Shown here: positions 6,536 to 7,168 of the stretch, piece by piece
Layout: each line of letters opens with the position of its first letter
Numbering within the stretch: the stretch's first letter is position 1
Source of the DNA: Propionibacterium sp.
GTDB taxonomy: Bacteria > Actinomycetota > Actinomycetes > Propionibacteriales > Propionibacteriaceae
Length of the DNA stretch: 7,168 nucleotides
Assembly: GCA_012514785.1 (NCBI GenBank)
Contig: JAAYZP010000378.1
Coordinates: 1-7,168, forward strand
Direction of reading: 5' to 3'
Notes under the pieces: model-generated
Database searches by the model: none
Told to the model about the DNA's origin: nothing
The model's input: only the letters and a program-made list of their open reading frames with translations
Translations under genes and position numbers: made by a program

Positions 6536-6554
6536 ACCCTATGTTCGGAGAATC

Positions 6555-7168
6555 ATGGTCGATCACTGCATCAAAAGGTTCCGCGGCGTCGTGGAGCAAC
6601 ATTCGAAGCGTCCGGCGACGCGGATCAGGGTCGGGGACGGCTGGCGGACGCAGACGTACGCCGAGTTCTCGGACCGCGTCAACCAGGTCGCCCAGGGCTT
6701 GATCGACCTCGGCGTGGAGGCGGGCGACCGTGTCGGGTTGTTCGCCAACAACTGCCCCGAATGGTCCGAGATCGACTTCGGCACGGGCGCCGCGCGCGGG
6801 GTGATCGTCCCGCTCTACGCGACGTCGACGCCGGAGCAGATCGCGCACATCGTGACCGACTCCGGATGCAAGCTCCTGGTCGTCGGCGGGCGGAGCGAGG
6901 CCGAGCGCGTCGTCGAGGCGCGGGCGATCAGCGAGATGCCGCCCGTGTACGTGCTCGAGGACTACGACGGCCGCCCCGACGACGTGCGCCTCTACTCCGA
7001 GCTCCTCACCCCGGCCACCGACGCCGTCGAGCAGCGCCTCGATGAGGCGCTGGGCTCGGACCTCTCCGCGATCGTCTACACCTCCGGCACGACGGGCCTG
7101 CCGAAGGGCGCGATGCTCACGCACGCGGCCCTCACCGCCCAGAGCGACGCGCTGGACCGGTTCTTCGA
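6555..7168 (+). CDS. Long-chain fatty-acid-CoA ligase (FadD-like), N-terminal part, cut by window edge
   Basis: This is an AMP-dependent synthetase (ANL superfamily) that activates a fatty acid with ATP to acyl-AMP and then to acyl-CoA. The reading frame is open from ATG 6555 to the right edge (204 codons plus two bases) without a stop. The visible part is the start of the large domain: an N-terminus typical of these enzymes, TYAEFSDRVNQVAQGLIDLG (34-53), DRVGLFANNCPEWSEIDFG (58-76), VPLYATSTPEQIAHI (85-99), and the ATP/AMP-binding P-loop YTSGTTGLPKGAMLTH (175-190). The pattern resembles bacterial long-chain acyl-CoA synthetases, FadD15-like in mycobacteria, but chain length and substrate cannot be judged without the C-terminal part. 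GGAG at 6547-6550 is only 4 bases from the ATG, a rather short spacing; no other in-frame start is better. The gene is transcribed away from nfo across a 78-bp shared region. Confidence 0.93.
   Translation, partial: MVDHCIKRFRGVVEQHSKRPATRIRVGDGWRTQTYAEFSDRVNQVAQGLIDLGVEAGDRVGLFANNCPEWSEIDFGTGAARGVIVPLYATSTPEQIAHIVTDSGCKLLVVGGRSEAERVVEARAISEMPPVYVLEDYDGRPDDVRLYSELLTPATDAVEQRLDEALGSDLSAIVYTSGTTGLPKGAMLTHAALTAQSDALDRFF

Noticed and set aside
6541..6543. ATG upstream of the acyl-CoA synthetase start
   Set aside because: It is out of frame with the synthetase and has no ribosome site; the ATG at 6555 follows GGAG and opens the correct frame.
6477..7124. Upstream in-frame extension of nfo to a 476-residue protein
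   Set aside because: The added part is antisense to a clear acyl-CoA synthetase, does not resemble endonuclease IV, and the family N-terminus begins at 6476. The open frame reflects GC-rich codon usage.

Overview
This is an ordinary stretch of high-GC bacterial chromosome. G/C-rich third codon positions, short gaps, ATGA gene overlaps, TANNNT-type -10 boxes and close resemblance of the proteins to actinobacterial homologues point to an actinobacterium. The best guess is the Mycobacteriales (Tsukamurella/Gordonia/Williamsia-like), but the genus cannot be fixed from the sequence alone. No mobile element, CRISPR array, tRNA, rRNA or sign of recent transfer was seen.

Positions 1-5557 (minus strand) hold most of a six-gene-type Mrp (Mnh) cation/proton antiporter operon. 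Read in its own direction it runs mrpA-mrpB fusion (978 aa), mrpC (142 aa), mrpD (512 aa), mrpE (208 aa) and the first 13 codons of mrpF, which leaves the window at base 1. mrpG presumably lies beyond. Every junction is a 4-base ATGA stop/start overlap, which suggests translational coupling of a membrane complex made in fixed proportions. The complex is expected to export Na+ (or other monovalent cations) in exchange for H+, for salt tolerance and pH homeostasis.

Positions 5558-5693 are a 136-bp gap between the Mrp operon and the gene upstream of it. It contains two successive hairpins just after the upstream stop codon, a G-rich patch, an 11-bp palindrome abutting a TAGGGT -10-like box, and a Shine-Dalgarno sequence in front of the GTG start of mrpA.

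Positions 5694-6476 (minus strand) encode a complete endonuclease IV (Nfo/End, 260 aa) with all nine zinc-ligand positions of the family. A 78-bp divergent region (6477-6554) follows, with back-to-back -10-like boxes and a 9-bp direct repeat. The nfo box is placed so that the nfo mRNA could be leaderless. From 6555 to the right edge (plus strand) lies the N-terminal part of an acyl-CoA synthetase (FadD-like), including its ATP-binding P-loop; it has no stop inside the window.

The three units (ion antiport, base-excision repair, fatty-acid activation) have no obvious common pathway. I see no new biological system here. The points worth a second look are regulatory sequences in the two intergenic regions and the acidic tail of MrpC.
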